Below are positions 9,907 to 19,439 of a DNA stretch of 64,000 bases, one piece after another. The stretch covers positions 1 through 64,000 of the forward strand of contig JAKCPI010015258.1 of the NCBI GenBank assembly GCA_023213315.1. The letters run 5' to 3'. Positions within the stretch are counted from its first letter, which is position 1; every line of letters starts with the position of its first letter. The DNA comes from Euborellia annulipes (Eukaryota > Arthropoda > Insecta > Dermaptera > Anisolabididae). The position numbers and the translations under genes were made by a program. Under the pieces are notes generated by a model. The model saw only the letters and a list, made by a program, of their open reading frames with translations. It made no database searches and had not been told where the DNA came from.

Positions 9907-10112
9907 TTATGAAAAAAATATTATCATTAGTATATTCCAATTCAGTGGGTGCTTGAGTATTAAGTTACATTCATAGAATACACAAATGTAAAGAATACAT
10001 AAATATTTTTTCTATACATTTCCTCGTAACTCAAAAAGTTACAAGAATTTCGGGATGAAAATAATTTTCCTATAATCCTTTAAAGGTCCTCTTTGGACAT
10101 TAGTTATATAAA
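9907..10112 (+). mobile_element. RepD copy 2, truncated
   Basis: It restarts the RepD sequence at AATTATGAAAAAAATATT and runs to CTATAATCCTTTAAAGGTCC, without the GACA tract. With the first copy it forms a direct pair of about 560-bp period. Confidence 0.7.
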
Positions 10113-10788
10113 TAGATCAAGTTTGAGAAAACGTAATTCCAAAGGTAGAAAATTATTTATAATCTGTTAAGTAAATAAAATCTATTACTTAAATGCTCGT
10201 TAATCACTATAATTCATATAATAACAATTAAATATGACAAATAGTTCTAACATTTATATTTAAAACTTCATAAATAAAATTGTTTATGAAAAAAAAAAAA
10301 AAAAAAAAAAGAAAAGTAGTTTGTTATTGATATTAACGTCAATAGATAAACATTCAGATATAAGTTATAGAAAAAAAAAATTCTTAATGTAAAATAAACC
10401 ACTTCGAAAAAAAAAAATATATATCTACGATTTCAAATGGAGATATTATAGAAATCAATATAAAGGAATTTATACGGTATAGTTGTATAGATATCGAGAG
10501 AAGGGGCAATATCTGTAGGAGAGTGAGTGGTTTGAAAATTGAAAAATGTCCAGAGGTCAAAAACATTTCATATATTATTAATAAACAAAACTGGCTCGAA
10601 ATTCATTCCAACTCGTTCTTTTATCAATGTCTTTGATCCTTTATTGATATACAAATCGGTAAAGAAATCCGATACCGTAGTTGAAAAAATAAAAAAAAAT
10701 ATTCGTGTTGTGCTCTAATTTTGTTAAAAAAATATATTGAAGCAATTTCGTTTTATTTTCTGAGGGGTTCAAAAAAATTTTTGATCTC
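10113..10788. other. AT-rich stretch, no gene seen
   Basis: It holds long A runs (for example 10290-10310 and 10371-10380). No gene or repeat family is recognised. Confidence 0.5.
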
Positions 10789-11412
10789 TTTTTACTTTCT
10801 TTTTACTCTATATATAGAGAGAAAGTATTGAGATCATGTCAAAAATTCGATGTCGAGATTTTGATGGATATACACGTTTTGAGGTCACCTGAGTGGGTCC
10901 CGGAAATTTGTCTGTCTGTCTGTGTGTGTATAACGATTTTTAGCATGAAGGAATTGAGCTACAGGATTGAAATTTTATATTTAAGTCCCAGACACTCAAA
11001 ATAAGCTTTTAAGCAAAATCGCCCAAAGAATACTAGTACTTAACTAATGTTTTTTTTTTCGATTTTCTCTAAAATCGCTCCAACAATTTTTTTTTTAATT
11101 CAAAAATCAATTATTTTTTAGATTCTCTTTAAAATGTATATTCTTATTTTGCCGTTGAAATATTCTGAAGACTACTTTACTCTTGTACTCCATAGAAAAG
11201 ATAGGAGAAATGGTTGCCATGGTAACAAAATATAAATATTATCACATAGGCCTACTTATAAATTGTACATCTTGAAAATCGAATGTCCCGTACTGTCGGG
11301 AACTAATTATATGTCGTCACAAAAAATCTGGTGTGACAAGCACAGAACACACTTTCGATTACCGAAGGTAAGAGAAAGGTGTGTGCTGTGCGCCAGTCAC
11401 ACCAGATTTTTT
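10789..11412 (+). mobile_element. RepB full-length copy
   Basis: It opens with the short hairpin TTTACTCTATATATAGAGAG and AAAGTATTGAGATCATG. It passes the GTCTGTCTGTCTGTG tract, the GATTTTCTCTAAAATCGCTC block and GGTTGCCATGGTAACAAAAT. It closes with the palindrome from AAAAAATCTGGTGTGAC (11304) to CACACCAGATTTTTTTT (11412). The ends are structural, with no long terminal inverted repeats and no coding frame. It is a useful reference for the family. Confidence 0.8.
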
Positions 11413-12145
11413 TTTTAGATTAAAATTCATATAAATCAACTATTTTTTAACCCTCGGGCCTTGGTGAAGGGATTAGCGTGCTTGCCTTTTGTACCAAGGA
11501 TCGCTTGCTCTCATCCCGTATCAGGCGACAAAATTTATTTAAATTGAATTTGTCACAAATCAATTTAAATATATAGGGACGGGGTCTAAATGGCCTTCGA
11601 TGCCGAAAAAGACCTTAATTAAATTAAAAAAAAAAAAAAAAACTATTTTTTAAGATTCTCTTTCAAAAGTATATCAGTAAAATTTTTCATTAAAATTGTT
11701 TGAAGTACACTTTACTTTGTTGTTTCATTAAAATTGTTTGAAGTACACTTTACTTTGTTGTAGCATTAGAGTTTTTTCAAATTCATTTTCCGGGTCTTCC
11801 TTCCATAGATAGAGCCAATGTTAAATCCCCATATAGGGATTTGCATATTAATTTTGATTTAAAAGGGGGACCCTTTGGAACTTTTTCTCGTCCTCGCCGA
11901 TTATTCCCGCGGTGCTGGAACCCTTTGGAACTTTTTACACATTTTAAAAAATTCTTTCCAATTCTTATGAAATTTTGTATTTATTTAGGATTCTATATTG
12001 TGTATAAAATATCCAAATATGATATTAAAATTTTGAATAATAAACATAGTTTATTTCAAGCAGTCAACATTTAAAATGAAAGTTTGAAACTAAGGTGCTA
12101 TGGGAAACTATGTGCGGCTAGTCCCACCGGATTTTTTCAATATGG
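11413..12145 (+). mobile_element. RepB2 variant copy, split by an S2 SINE
   Basis: RepB2 shares both flanks with RepB but has a different middle: GAGCCAATGTTAAATCCCCA, GGGGGACCCTTTGGAACTTT and TTATTTCAAGCAGTCAACAT. This copy ends at a decayed hairpin arm, GTCCCACCGGATTTTTT. A short internal duplication, CATTAAAATTGTTTGAAGTA, occurs at about 11687 and 11725. Confidence 0.75.
11455..11641 (+). mobile_element. S2 SINE copy a
   Basis: The head CCTCGGGCCTTGGTGAAGGG and ATTAGCGTGC resembles a tRNA A box; the B box region is degraded. The body ends GGGACGGGGTCTAAATGGCC, GCCGAAAAAGACCTTAA and a poly(A) run. The body matches the reverse of 45775-45955, giving two copies here. It sits inside RepB2: CAACTATTTTTTAA-type target sequence appears on both sides. 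Confidence 0.75.
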
Positions 12146-12866
12146 ATGGTTTAGTGTGACTTCAGAAACAAAATAAATTTTAGACATATTTGAATCATGA
12201 ATAAATATTTATAATAATAGGAAATTATTTTAGTAATTTACATCAACAAAAATAGTACCGTAATCTAAATAAATAAGAAAAAGAAAGAAAAGAGTTCAAG
12301 TTTGATCCCCGGCTGGAGCCCACCAACTTGAAAGATTTTCTAAATTAAAAAAAAACATAGCCTTTTATCAACATCGCTCAAAGAAAAGGATTTTTTTTTC
12401 CTTTTTGAATGAAGATCAAGAAATATAAAATTTGTCTTTAAGTCTTATCTAAAAGAGTTTTTGCTTCTCATGTGGGCATATGATGGTCGAAAAATAAATT
12501 AAACAGACATATTCTGTCTGATAGCTTTACAAAAAAAAAGCCGGTCTCTAAAAAATACGTGTGAAGAGAAAGATCTGCTCCCGTTTGGCGGAAGGATAGA
12601 TCTTTGTCTTTGTCAGAGCTGGCGGAATGTTTTACTAACTGATGTATTCTTATATATTGTCACAACACTTGGAGCTTAATAACTCAAATCTATATATCTT
12701 AATCACAGCTTTTTCAGTTTTTTTATTTGTCAAAAGGTTGTGAAAAAAAATATATTTTTTTAATGTTTTGAACTTTTTTTAACGTTAATATTAAATCGTA
12801 ATAAGGTAAAAATTAGAATTTTAAAATATGCAATTAGGTTGTTTGAATGAGGTATATAGCTGAATG
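12146..12866. other. AT-rich stretch, no gene seen
   Basis: No repeat family is recognised. The segment around 12540-12620 (GTCTTTGTCAGAGCTGGCGG) is less AT-rich and may be single copy. Confidence 0.5.
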
Positions 12867-12869
12867 TTT

Positions 12870-13062
12870 GTATTTCAATTTGGTAAGAAAAATGAACAAT
12901 GCCGTTAGTTTTGGAAAAAAATGAAATAAAACTAGCTGTATGGTTCATTTTTCTACCAAATTTAAATACAATTATGACAAAATAGCTGAGCATTCCATGA
13001 ATGCAATTGTTTATAATCAATTGCATAGAAATTGCATGGAAAGCTCAGCTATTTTGTTATAA
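12870..13062. repeat. Two adjacent hairpins
   Basis: The first hairpin pairs 12870-12897 (GTATTTCAATTTGGTAAGAA...) with 12943-12969. The second pairs 12973-12999 (TATGACAAAATAGCTGAGCA...) with 13034-13061. The two hairpins abut. The arms are long and well matched, which suggests small foldback elements. A minus-strand frame at 12760-13026 crosses them and is not protein-like. Confidence 0.75.
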
Positions 13063-13242
13063 TCGATGGGAGAAGTTAACGATTTATAAAGCATCTGTTG
13101 ATTGTACTGAAGATGATTCCATATCACTGGGATCTAAATATTTACAAATAAACGGATAATACGCAAAAGTATTTATTTTTTGCCCTTCGGTCCTTATAAT
13201 TTAATTTAAATACCATTGTTGCAAAACTTTCCCGGTCTTCTT

Positions 13243-13870
13243 AAGGAGGGAAAGGTGCTCGAAAAGTGGATTTTCGATTTTGGAATTGACTTGACATTTT
13301 TCGATTCTTGGGATCATTGCTTTTCTGAAAGATCGACTTTTCGACTTCAAGTAGACTCTTTTAAAAACTCTTTGCTGCTTCAGGAGATACTCAGTAAATA
13401 TTAAATATATTTATTTATTTATAATATAAGATTTATTGGATTTAAACATTTAATTAAAATAAACACACACAAATATTGTTTTCAATATTTTTATAAAAGA
13501 ATATTCTATCCAGAAATTGCACGTGATATGGCACAGAACATTAAAATAAAATATGAAAGTTGAGTATCAAAATAAAACATTAAAATTTGAGGAATTAAGA
13601 ATGCCACATATGTTCACTAACCGATCTTAGAAAGCGTGTTGATTGGTGTGTTATGTGTAGGTTTTAAAAGAAAGATGAAAGATCAATTGCAACGTTACAA
13701 ACTATATTTCCATTGGATACCAAGTATTGTAAGAAAAAACTCGAAGTCGTCCAGTGAAATTCGATTCTAATCGACTTGAAAGAGTTTCATTTCAACTCGA
13801 TTCTAAAAAGTCGATTATTTTCAGTAAAAAATCGATACTTGAAAAGTCAGAGTCGACTTTTCAATCCTAA
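13243..13870 (+). mobile_element. RepA copy 3
   Basis: It runs from AGGGAAAGGTGCTCGAAAAG to TCGACTTTTCAATCCTA with all family blocks in order and no insertion, so it shows the basic length of about 630 bp. It has stops in every frame. Confidence 0.82.
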
Positions 13871-14036
13871 GGTCTTGATCCCACAGAGTGGCATATTTGA
13901 AGATGCTTGATAAAGGTAGGAGAAAGATAAATTTGATAAATAATAAGTTTTTAGATATATAGCTAATTGGAGAATGCGATTAATTAATTTATTAACTGAA
14001 AAAATAATAGCTGCATTTCTCTTATTAATTAATTAT

Positions 14037-14493
14037 CTTAATGATACTCTAATTTAATATGAAACAACTTATACATTTCTAAATAAATTTAACACCAATC
14101 CTTATAATTTAATAAATAATTACAATTTAAATAAAACAAAGGCAAAAATGTCAAAATATTTTTATTAACGACAAACTTCTAAAATTTTAAATCTAAACTT
14201 TCCATTTCAGTTTTTTCTCCGTCTATTTTATTGGAAATTCTTATAAAAACAAAATTTTAAATTAATATCCAACAAAACATATCGAGATTATGTTGATTTG
14301 TCCCTCAAATTGAAAAATGGACATATTTTTCTTTATTTTATTTAAATTGTATTAAATTGATTAAAATGATATAGATTAGTGTTAAATTTTCTTAAAAATA
14401 AATGTTTCTTAAATTCGAATATCATTAAGGTAGATTAGAACAGGTCTTTTTAACAAAATGTTACTTTTTCATTGAAGCGCAGTGATAGGCCTA
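14037..14493. mobile_element. RepI copy, Tc1/mariner-like MITE remnant
   Basis: The left part (TAATGATACTCTAATTTAAT ... CATTTCTAAATAAATTTAAC) matches 49575-49640. The right part (TAGATTAGAACAGGTCTTTT ... GAAGCGCAGTG) is the reverse complement of 49505-49575. CACTGNGCGTCAATGAAAA-type ends are common in Tc1/mariner elements. The internal order shows rearrangement. Confidence 0.5.
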
Positions 14494-14854
14494 CTTTAAT
14501 ATAATTACTGTATAGATCTAACGGTGCCAGGAATTTAAATAAATTTATTAGTATAAAATTTTTCCCGAAACCTACAGCTCCCTGTTTTAAGAAATGAATA
14601 TAAAATGTATGATCATTAATCTCATAGGAATAGGTAGACATATACTGATTGTAATACAAACAGACCTAAGGCGGAGCGATTAACTAAATTGCACTTTCAG
14701 GATCCACTCAGCACACTATAAATATACTGGTTTATATTATATTGTATATTTTATTAAATGAATATTAAAAGTTGTTCATTAAGCCTTTTTCATTTTAAAT
14801 TTCCTCGTCTCGGTAAGAAGCTTATTATTTTTTTAGTACTTGTTTTTTAAGCAA
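14494..14854. other. AT-rich stretch, no gene seen
   Basis: No repeat family or gene is recognised. Confidence 0.5.
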
Positions 14855-15125
14855 GGCCACCGTGAGAGAGACTCAACTCAACTCGGTTGTTCCGTTGGCG
14901 ACCGGCTGGCAGTCTTTTCCATGGTTAAAAAGATGGAGATCCCGGATGTAGGAGGGGAGCAGGAAGCGCATTAGCATTAGCATGAGGCGAATGAGTGGCA
15001 ACGGCCCTAATTACACAGCGATTGGCCGCTTAGACTCCGCCTGCCAAGAGACGCCATTGGCCCTCTTAGACCGGAAGTGGCGTTGCCACCTCGTCTTCCG
15101 GCCAGTTGCGCCCAAGTTTTTTCTC
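14855..15125. promoter_or_regulatory. Candidate CpG-rich promoter-like island
   Basis: This is a single-copy GC-rich island in very AT-rich DNA. It holds two ATTGG motifs (15021-15025 and 15056-15060; reverse CCAAT), an ETS-type CCGGAAGTG at 15071-15079 and an opposed TTCCGG at 15096-15101. It also holds AAGATGGAG and many CpGs. CCAAT plus ETS sites in a CpG-rich block is typical of TATA-less housekeeping promoters. An ATG at 14931 opens only 17 codons. No downstream exon is visible, so the direction is unknown. Confidence 0.35.
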
Positions 15126-15272
15126 CTCTTCACTCTCACTTAAATGTTCAACAATCAACTAAGAACAAATTACTTTTAAGATGTTATTAAATTTTTATAA
15201 CTTCATTTTATGCATCTTAATGAATTTTCTTTCAGGTATTATTAAAATAAGTATAAAATTATGCTATATATT

Positions 15273-15503
15273 CAAGGGCGGATCCAGAGGTGCTTCTCGA
15301 GGGGGGGGGGTAATCTGGTGTGACTCGTCGCACAGCACACAATTTTTTTCTTAATTTCGGTAATTTAAAGGCGCATTCTGTACTTGTTTGCCAGAATTTG
15401 AAGTATTAATTTTTAAAATTTTACATTAAAAATAAATGTTTTTTTAATTCTCGGGAGAGGGGGGGGTATTACCCCACCTTTACCCCCCTTGTATCCGTCC
15501 TTG
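15273..15503. mobile_element. hAT-C copy 1, 231 bp
   Basis: The ends CAAGGGCGGATCCA and TGTATCCGTCCTTG are inverted repeats. They are flanked by TATATATT on both sides (15265-15272 and 15504-15511), an exact 8-bp hAT-type duplication. The interior carries G- and C-runs and a block TAATCTGGTGTGACTCGTCG that equals one arm of the RepB terminal palindrome. Confidence 0.92.
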
Positions 15504-15836
15504 TATATATTATGATAATAGTCTAAAGAATTAAAAATTCGTTCAACTTTTGATCAGGTCTATTCTCTAAGCAAAAACGTTAAATTTTAACATCTTAAAT
15601 CGTCAGCCTTCATTCATTTTAACACAACCTTGCCTCTAATTGCTATTCTCTAGGCAAAAACTTTATCGCCAAAGCGTTAACATTTAGTCAATAGTGTTAA
15701 AAATTAAAGTCATCTAAGGGGCTCCTTTAATAATTTAAAGCCGTATTTAATCCATAAAAATGGCGTAAGATTATCATTTGGAGAGCTTTGAAATAAAAGC
15801 AACATGTTAACGTCACTGTTATAACTTTGTTTTGAA
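15504..15836. other. Apparently single-copy stretch, no gene seen
   Basis: It contains two GCAAAAAC-type motifs and AT-rich sequence. No repeat family is recognised. Confidence 0.5.
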
Positions 15837-16624
15837 TAGGAATAGAAAAGGTGCTCGAAAAGTCGATTAATCATTTCTGAAAGTCGACTTTTCGACTTTC
15901 AAGTCGACTTTTTAAAAACTCTATAACTCGTGCTTAGGAGATAGTAAATATTAAATTTATTTATTTAATTATTTATTTATTTATTTAAACATTTTATTAA
16001 ATACAACACACAAATATTGTTTTCAATATTTTTATAAAAGAATATTCTATCCAGACAGCGGCGTAACCAGCCTTTGAGGGCGGGGGGGGCGAAGCTTAAC
16101 TAGGGCGCCGATTTTCCAAGGGGCTCCGCCCCCTGGACCACCTTGCTCGCCTTGCGAGAACAATTGCCGCCTTCGGCGGGCAAATTTCTTGCATCCTGTA
16201 ATTTCCTCAGCGAATTTGTGAAACAAATGAATTTGTTTATATTTACATGTTTTTTAATGACACCTGTATGATTTTGTTTTGATTTTTCTTTGCTTTTACG
16301 AAAAATGTCGTTTTCTTCTGTGATTATTTCAAAAACTATTCAGTTTTCGGAAAAATATCAAAGAATAAAAACTTTTTAAAATTGAGTATTTTATCATAAT
16401 ATAACAAAGAAATTGAAAATTTCAAAATTTTTGAAAAAACATTTTAAGTAAAGTACTACTTCCAAGTGACGTATTTACTCCAAAAGTTGATAGAAATCTA
16501 CAATTTTAGTGTAAGGAGCATATACCAAATTTCATCGATCTAGCTGCTTTGGTTTTTAAGCAATCGTGTTCACACACACACCCAGATGTAATTCCAAAAG
16601 AATATACGAGAAAGTCTCGGGGAA

Positions 16625-16793
16625 GTCATATTTTTTTTTTTAACACACACTTTTTTCCCATTCACACTCACACTCACACACACATGCACACAGTCTTTTC
16701 GGCAACTTAGGCCATATAAGACTTTGACATTTGGCATCCAAATGGCTTAAATAAAATCATCGGACTGCCTGGGATCCGAGCCCCCGATTAGAG
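16625..16793 (-). mobile_element. S1 SINE copy b, 5'-truncated
   Basis: A T-run (reverse poly(A)) is followed by the CACACTCACACTCACACA tail, GACTTTGACA, the ATTTGG...AAATGG body and GGACTGCCTGGG. It stops at GAGCCCCC, where the tRNA-like head should begin. The break coincides with the start of the GGGCCCG-rich block. Confidence 0.75.
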
Positions 16794-16794
16794 C

Positions 16795-17055
16795 CCTGCA
16801 CGGGTACAGGTTGGCCCGTAGGCCCGTTACCCGCCGGCCCGCAGACCGGGCCGGGCGTTAGAGGCCATGAAAAAATTACGGGCGGGTAGCAAGTCTAAAT
16901 AAACGGGTTCGGGCGGACGGGCATGCAAATGAAATTTTATTTAAAAATTGCTAGACATTCGTTCATTCATTCACTAAATCTCGGGCGGGAATGGGCGGGT
17001 TTGAAAAAATTCCGGGCGGGCTCGGGCGGGCCTGAAGAATGGTAAAAGCCCTTTC
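16795..17055. other. CGGGCGGG-rich block inside hAT-2
   Basis: Starting AGAGCCCTGCACGGGTAC, it contains repeated GGGCGGG/CCCGCC words, including GGCCCGTTACCCGCCGGCCC. Such CACGGGC-type sequence is a known pattern at ends of some hAT elements, so this may be a further nested element. No duplication is found. Confidence 0.4.
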
Positions 17056-17858
17056 ATTTTGAGAAAATCGAAAAAACTGAAAAACTACATCAGTAAAATA
17101 CTAGTACTTTTTTCGCATAGCTCAATTCCTTTTCTCCGTTAAAAAAAATTTTGAATTTCAAAAAATTAAATATTAAGGCTTATACGAATCCTGAGTAAAT
17201 CTCCACAGCCATAAAGCATCAAATTAAGGCTTATATATTGCAAAATAAAAAAAAATTTAATTATAAAGCCTCTATATACGTTATTTATTATTTTTGGAAT
17301 TAAATTCATTTAAAATAGTAGAATTCAAGTTGTAATATAATTTTAAAAGAAAACAATCAATTTTTTAACACAATCGATGAAAAAAATATGATAAAATCAC
17401 ATTCGCTGGGCTATATTTTAGAGGCCGTAGGGCGCCTATGTCGGTTTCGGGGGCGCCAAAGGCTCGATGCGCCTGGGGCGGGGGGGGCTCGCGCCCCCCC
17501 CTCGCCCCCCCCCCTGGTTACGCCACTGTATCCAGAAATTGCACGTGATATGGCACCGAACATTAAAATAAAATATGAAAGTTGACTATCAAAATAAAAC
17601 ATTAAAATATAATATTAAAATTGAGGAATTAAGAATGCCACATATCTTCACAAACCGATCTTAGAAAGCGTGTTGATTGGTGTGTTATGTGTAGGTTTTA
17701 AAAAGAAAGATGAAAGTCAATCAGTGAAAACGTTTCAAATTATATTACCATCGGATACCTACAAGTAACTATTGTAAGAAAAAAGTCGTCCAGTGAGAAT
17801 CGATTCTAATCGACTTGATAGAGTTTCAACTCGATTCTAAAAAGTCGATTATTTTCAG

Positions 17859-18232
17859 TTAAAGTGACCACATTTTCAATGAGACAAAGCGGGGCAAATG
17901 GGTTGAAATCGGCCGAAACGGTGACAGAAAAATCATTCGATTTTTTTTTTTTTTTTTTTTTTTTTTAGTAAAATTTCCAATTCCCTCTTGCGAAATTCAT
18001 TTGATCTTTTTTTTTTTAGTAGTATACGAGTCTCTTGTCCAATCTTTTCAAACTCATTTTGACCGAAACCTAAATCTCGGTTTCGGTTAATAAATAATAG
18101 GTAAAATATTTTTGCAATACATTTAAAATAAGAAATGCAGGTATTTTCCAAAAAGCGGAACATTTTTAAAAATCGGAGGGAAGAGGGACAGTCCCCAAAA
18201 AGGGAAATGTTCAGCCAAAATCGGGACACCTT
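17859..18232. mobile_element. hAT-3, 374-bp nested element
   Basis: An insert in RepA copy 4 flanked by ATTTTCAG on both sides (17851-17858 and 18233-18240); intact RepA copies have this once. The ends are weakly inverted (AAAGTGACCACATTTT and AATCGGGACACCTT). It contains a T-run of about 26 (17941-17966) and no gene. A minus-strand frame across it is lysine-rich filler. Confidence 0.82.
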
Positions 18233-18288
18233 ATTTTCAGTAAAAGATCGAATCTTAACTATCGTCAGAGTCGACTTTTCCATCCCTA

Positions 18289-19439
18289 GTTTAGAGAATA
18301 TTATTTTTTAACGCTGGCGTTAGTACTTTGCTTTTTAATTTATGATGTTAAATTTCAATGACCGGTATATGCTAAAAAAAAAATTGACAAAATAATTTTC
18401 TACAATTAATTTCAACGAGATAATTTTTTTTTCGCACATTTATTATATAGTATATAAATTGAATTAACTTACTGTGAAAGGGGGGGGGGGTGGTAATCTG
18501 TAAATTCAGCAAATGTTATAAAATGGAAATGAGATATTTTTCTTTAATTCTATTTCAGGAGAGAAATTTCGCAATTTCATAATTAGTAGAGTTTAACTCA
18601 ACGATGATTACCACTCGCCCCCCTCCCCCTCCTCATCTTAAAATATAGCTGTAGATTCCAAGAGATACATTAAAGAATATTTGGAAATAAATTACGCAAC
18701 CTGAGAGATAAACGAAAATATTATTTTAAAACAAGATATAATTAATTTCGCTTCCAGTGATTTAATTATAAACTTAAATTAAAATTTTATGTTTTATTGT
18801 GTTCATTTTCTATTATAAATTATATCTAACGTTGTGTAGTATATATATATTTCTTAAAAAAATTTTTTTATAATTTATTTCTATTTAATAATCAGAACAT
18901 TATTTTAAAAAAACCTGTTCTATACGTTAAAAAATTAATAAATAAACAGGAGGATGATTAAAGAAAGTATTTTGCATTAAAAAATTGCGCTCATTTATAT
19001 TGTATAGGATATCTACACGCGTTTATCTCTCTGTTTTTTTTTTTTTTTTTTTACACATGGAGAGAGAGGACGGCGGGCACATTGACCCAAAAAAAACGCT
19101 TTGTTTGCCATTCTCTTTGCATTCATTAATTGAAAAAAAAAAAAAAAAAATGAGGAAAATAATTGTTAATTAACATGGGAGTTATTCGGGGGTCATAATA
19201 GGGAAGAGAAAGGGGTGCTGAAAACATCTTTAAAATATTATATTAAAAAGTCATTAATTTTCTCTAACATTATCATTTTTTAATATTAAATATTAAGTGG
19301 AAATTTTTTTAAGAGAATATTATTATTAGGGCTCGGGTTTTGCATGTTATTTTTTTCTTAAACGCTATCCTTCAAATTTATTTTATCTAGCCGTTTTAGG
19401 ACCCACCCAGCATATAAATGCATATTTTGAAGTTTAAGT
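18289..19439. other. AT-rich stretch, no gene seen
   Basis: It includes a G-run at 18480-18490, a C-rich patch at 18617-18632 and T/A runs at 19024-19042 and 19133-19150. No repeat family or gene is recognised. Confidence 0.5.

Larger units (their letters stand above)
16056..17528. mobile_element. hAT-2, 1473-bp nested element
   Basis: The ends CAGCGGCGTAACCAG and CTGGTTACGCCACTG are a 15-bp inverted pair with one mismatch, flanked by TATCCAGA on both sides (16048-16055 and 17529-17536). Both edges are GC-rich (GGCGGGGGGGGCG, GGGGCGGGGGGGGCTCGCGC). The interior is AT-rich, contains an S1 SINE fragment and a GGGCGGG-rich block, and has no transposase frame. It is non-autonomous and composite. 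Confidence 0.93.
15837..18288 (+). mobile_element. RepA copy 4, split by two hAT elements
   Basis: It starts TAGGAATAGAAAAGGTGCTC and ends GTCGACTTTTCCATCCCTA. Removing the two nested elements and one copy of each target duplication leaves an ordinary RepA of about 600 bp. It is the clearest example of RepA as an insertion target. Confidence 0.88.

Noticed and set aside
17411..17602. Frames of Gly/Arg/Pro-rich sequence
   Set aside because: They are G/C runs at the edge of hAT-2 running into RepA.
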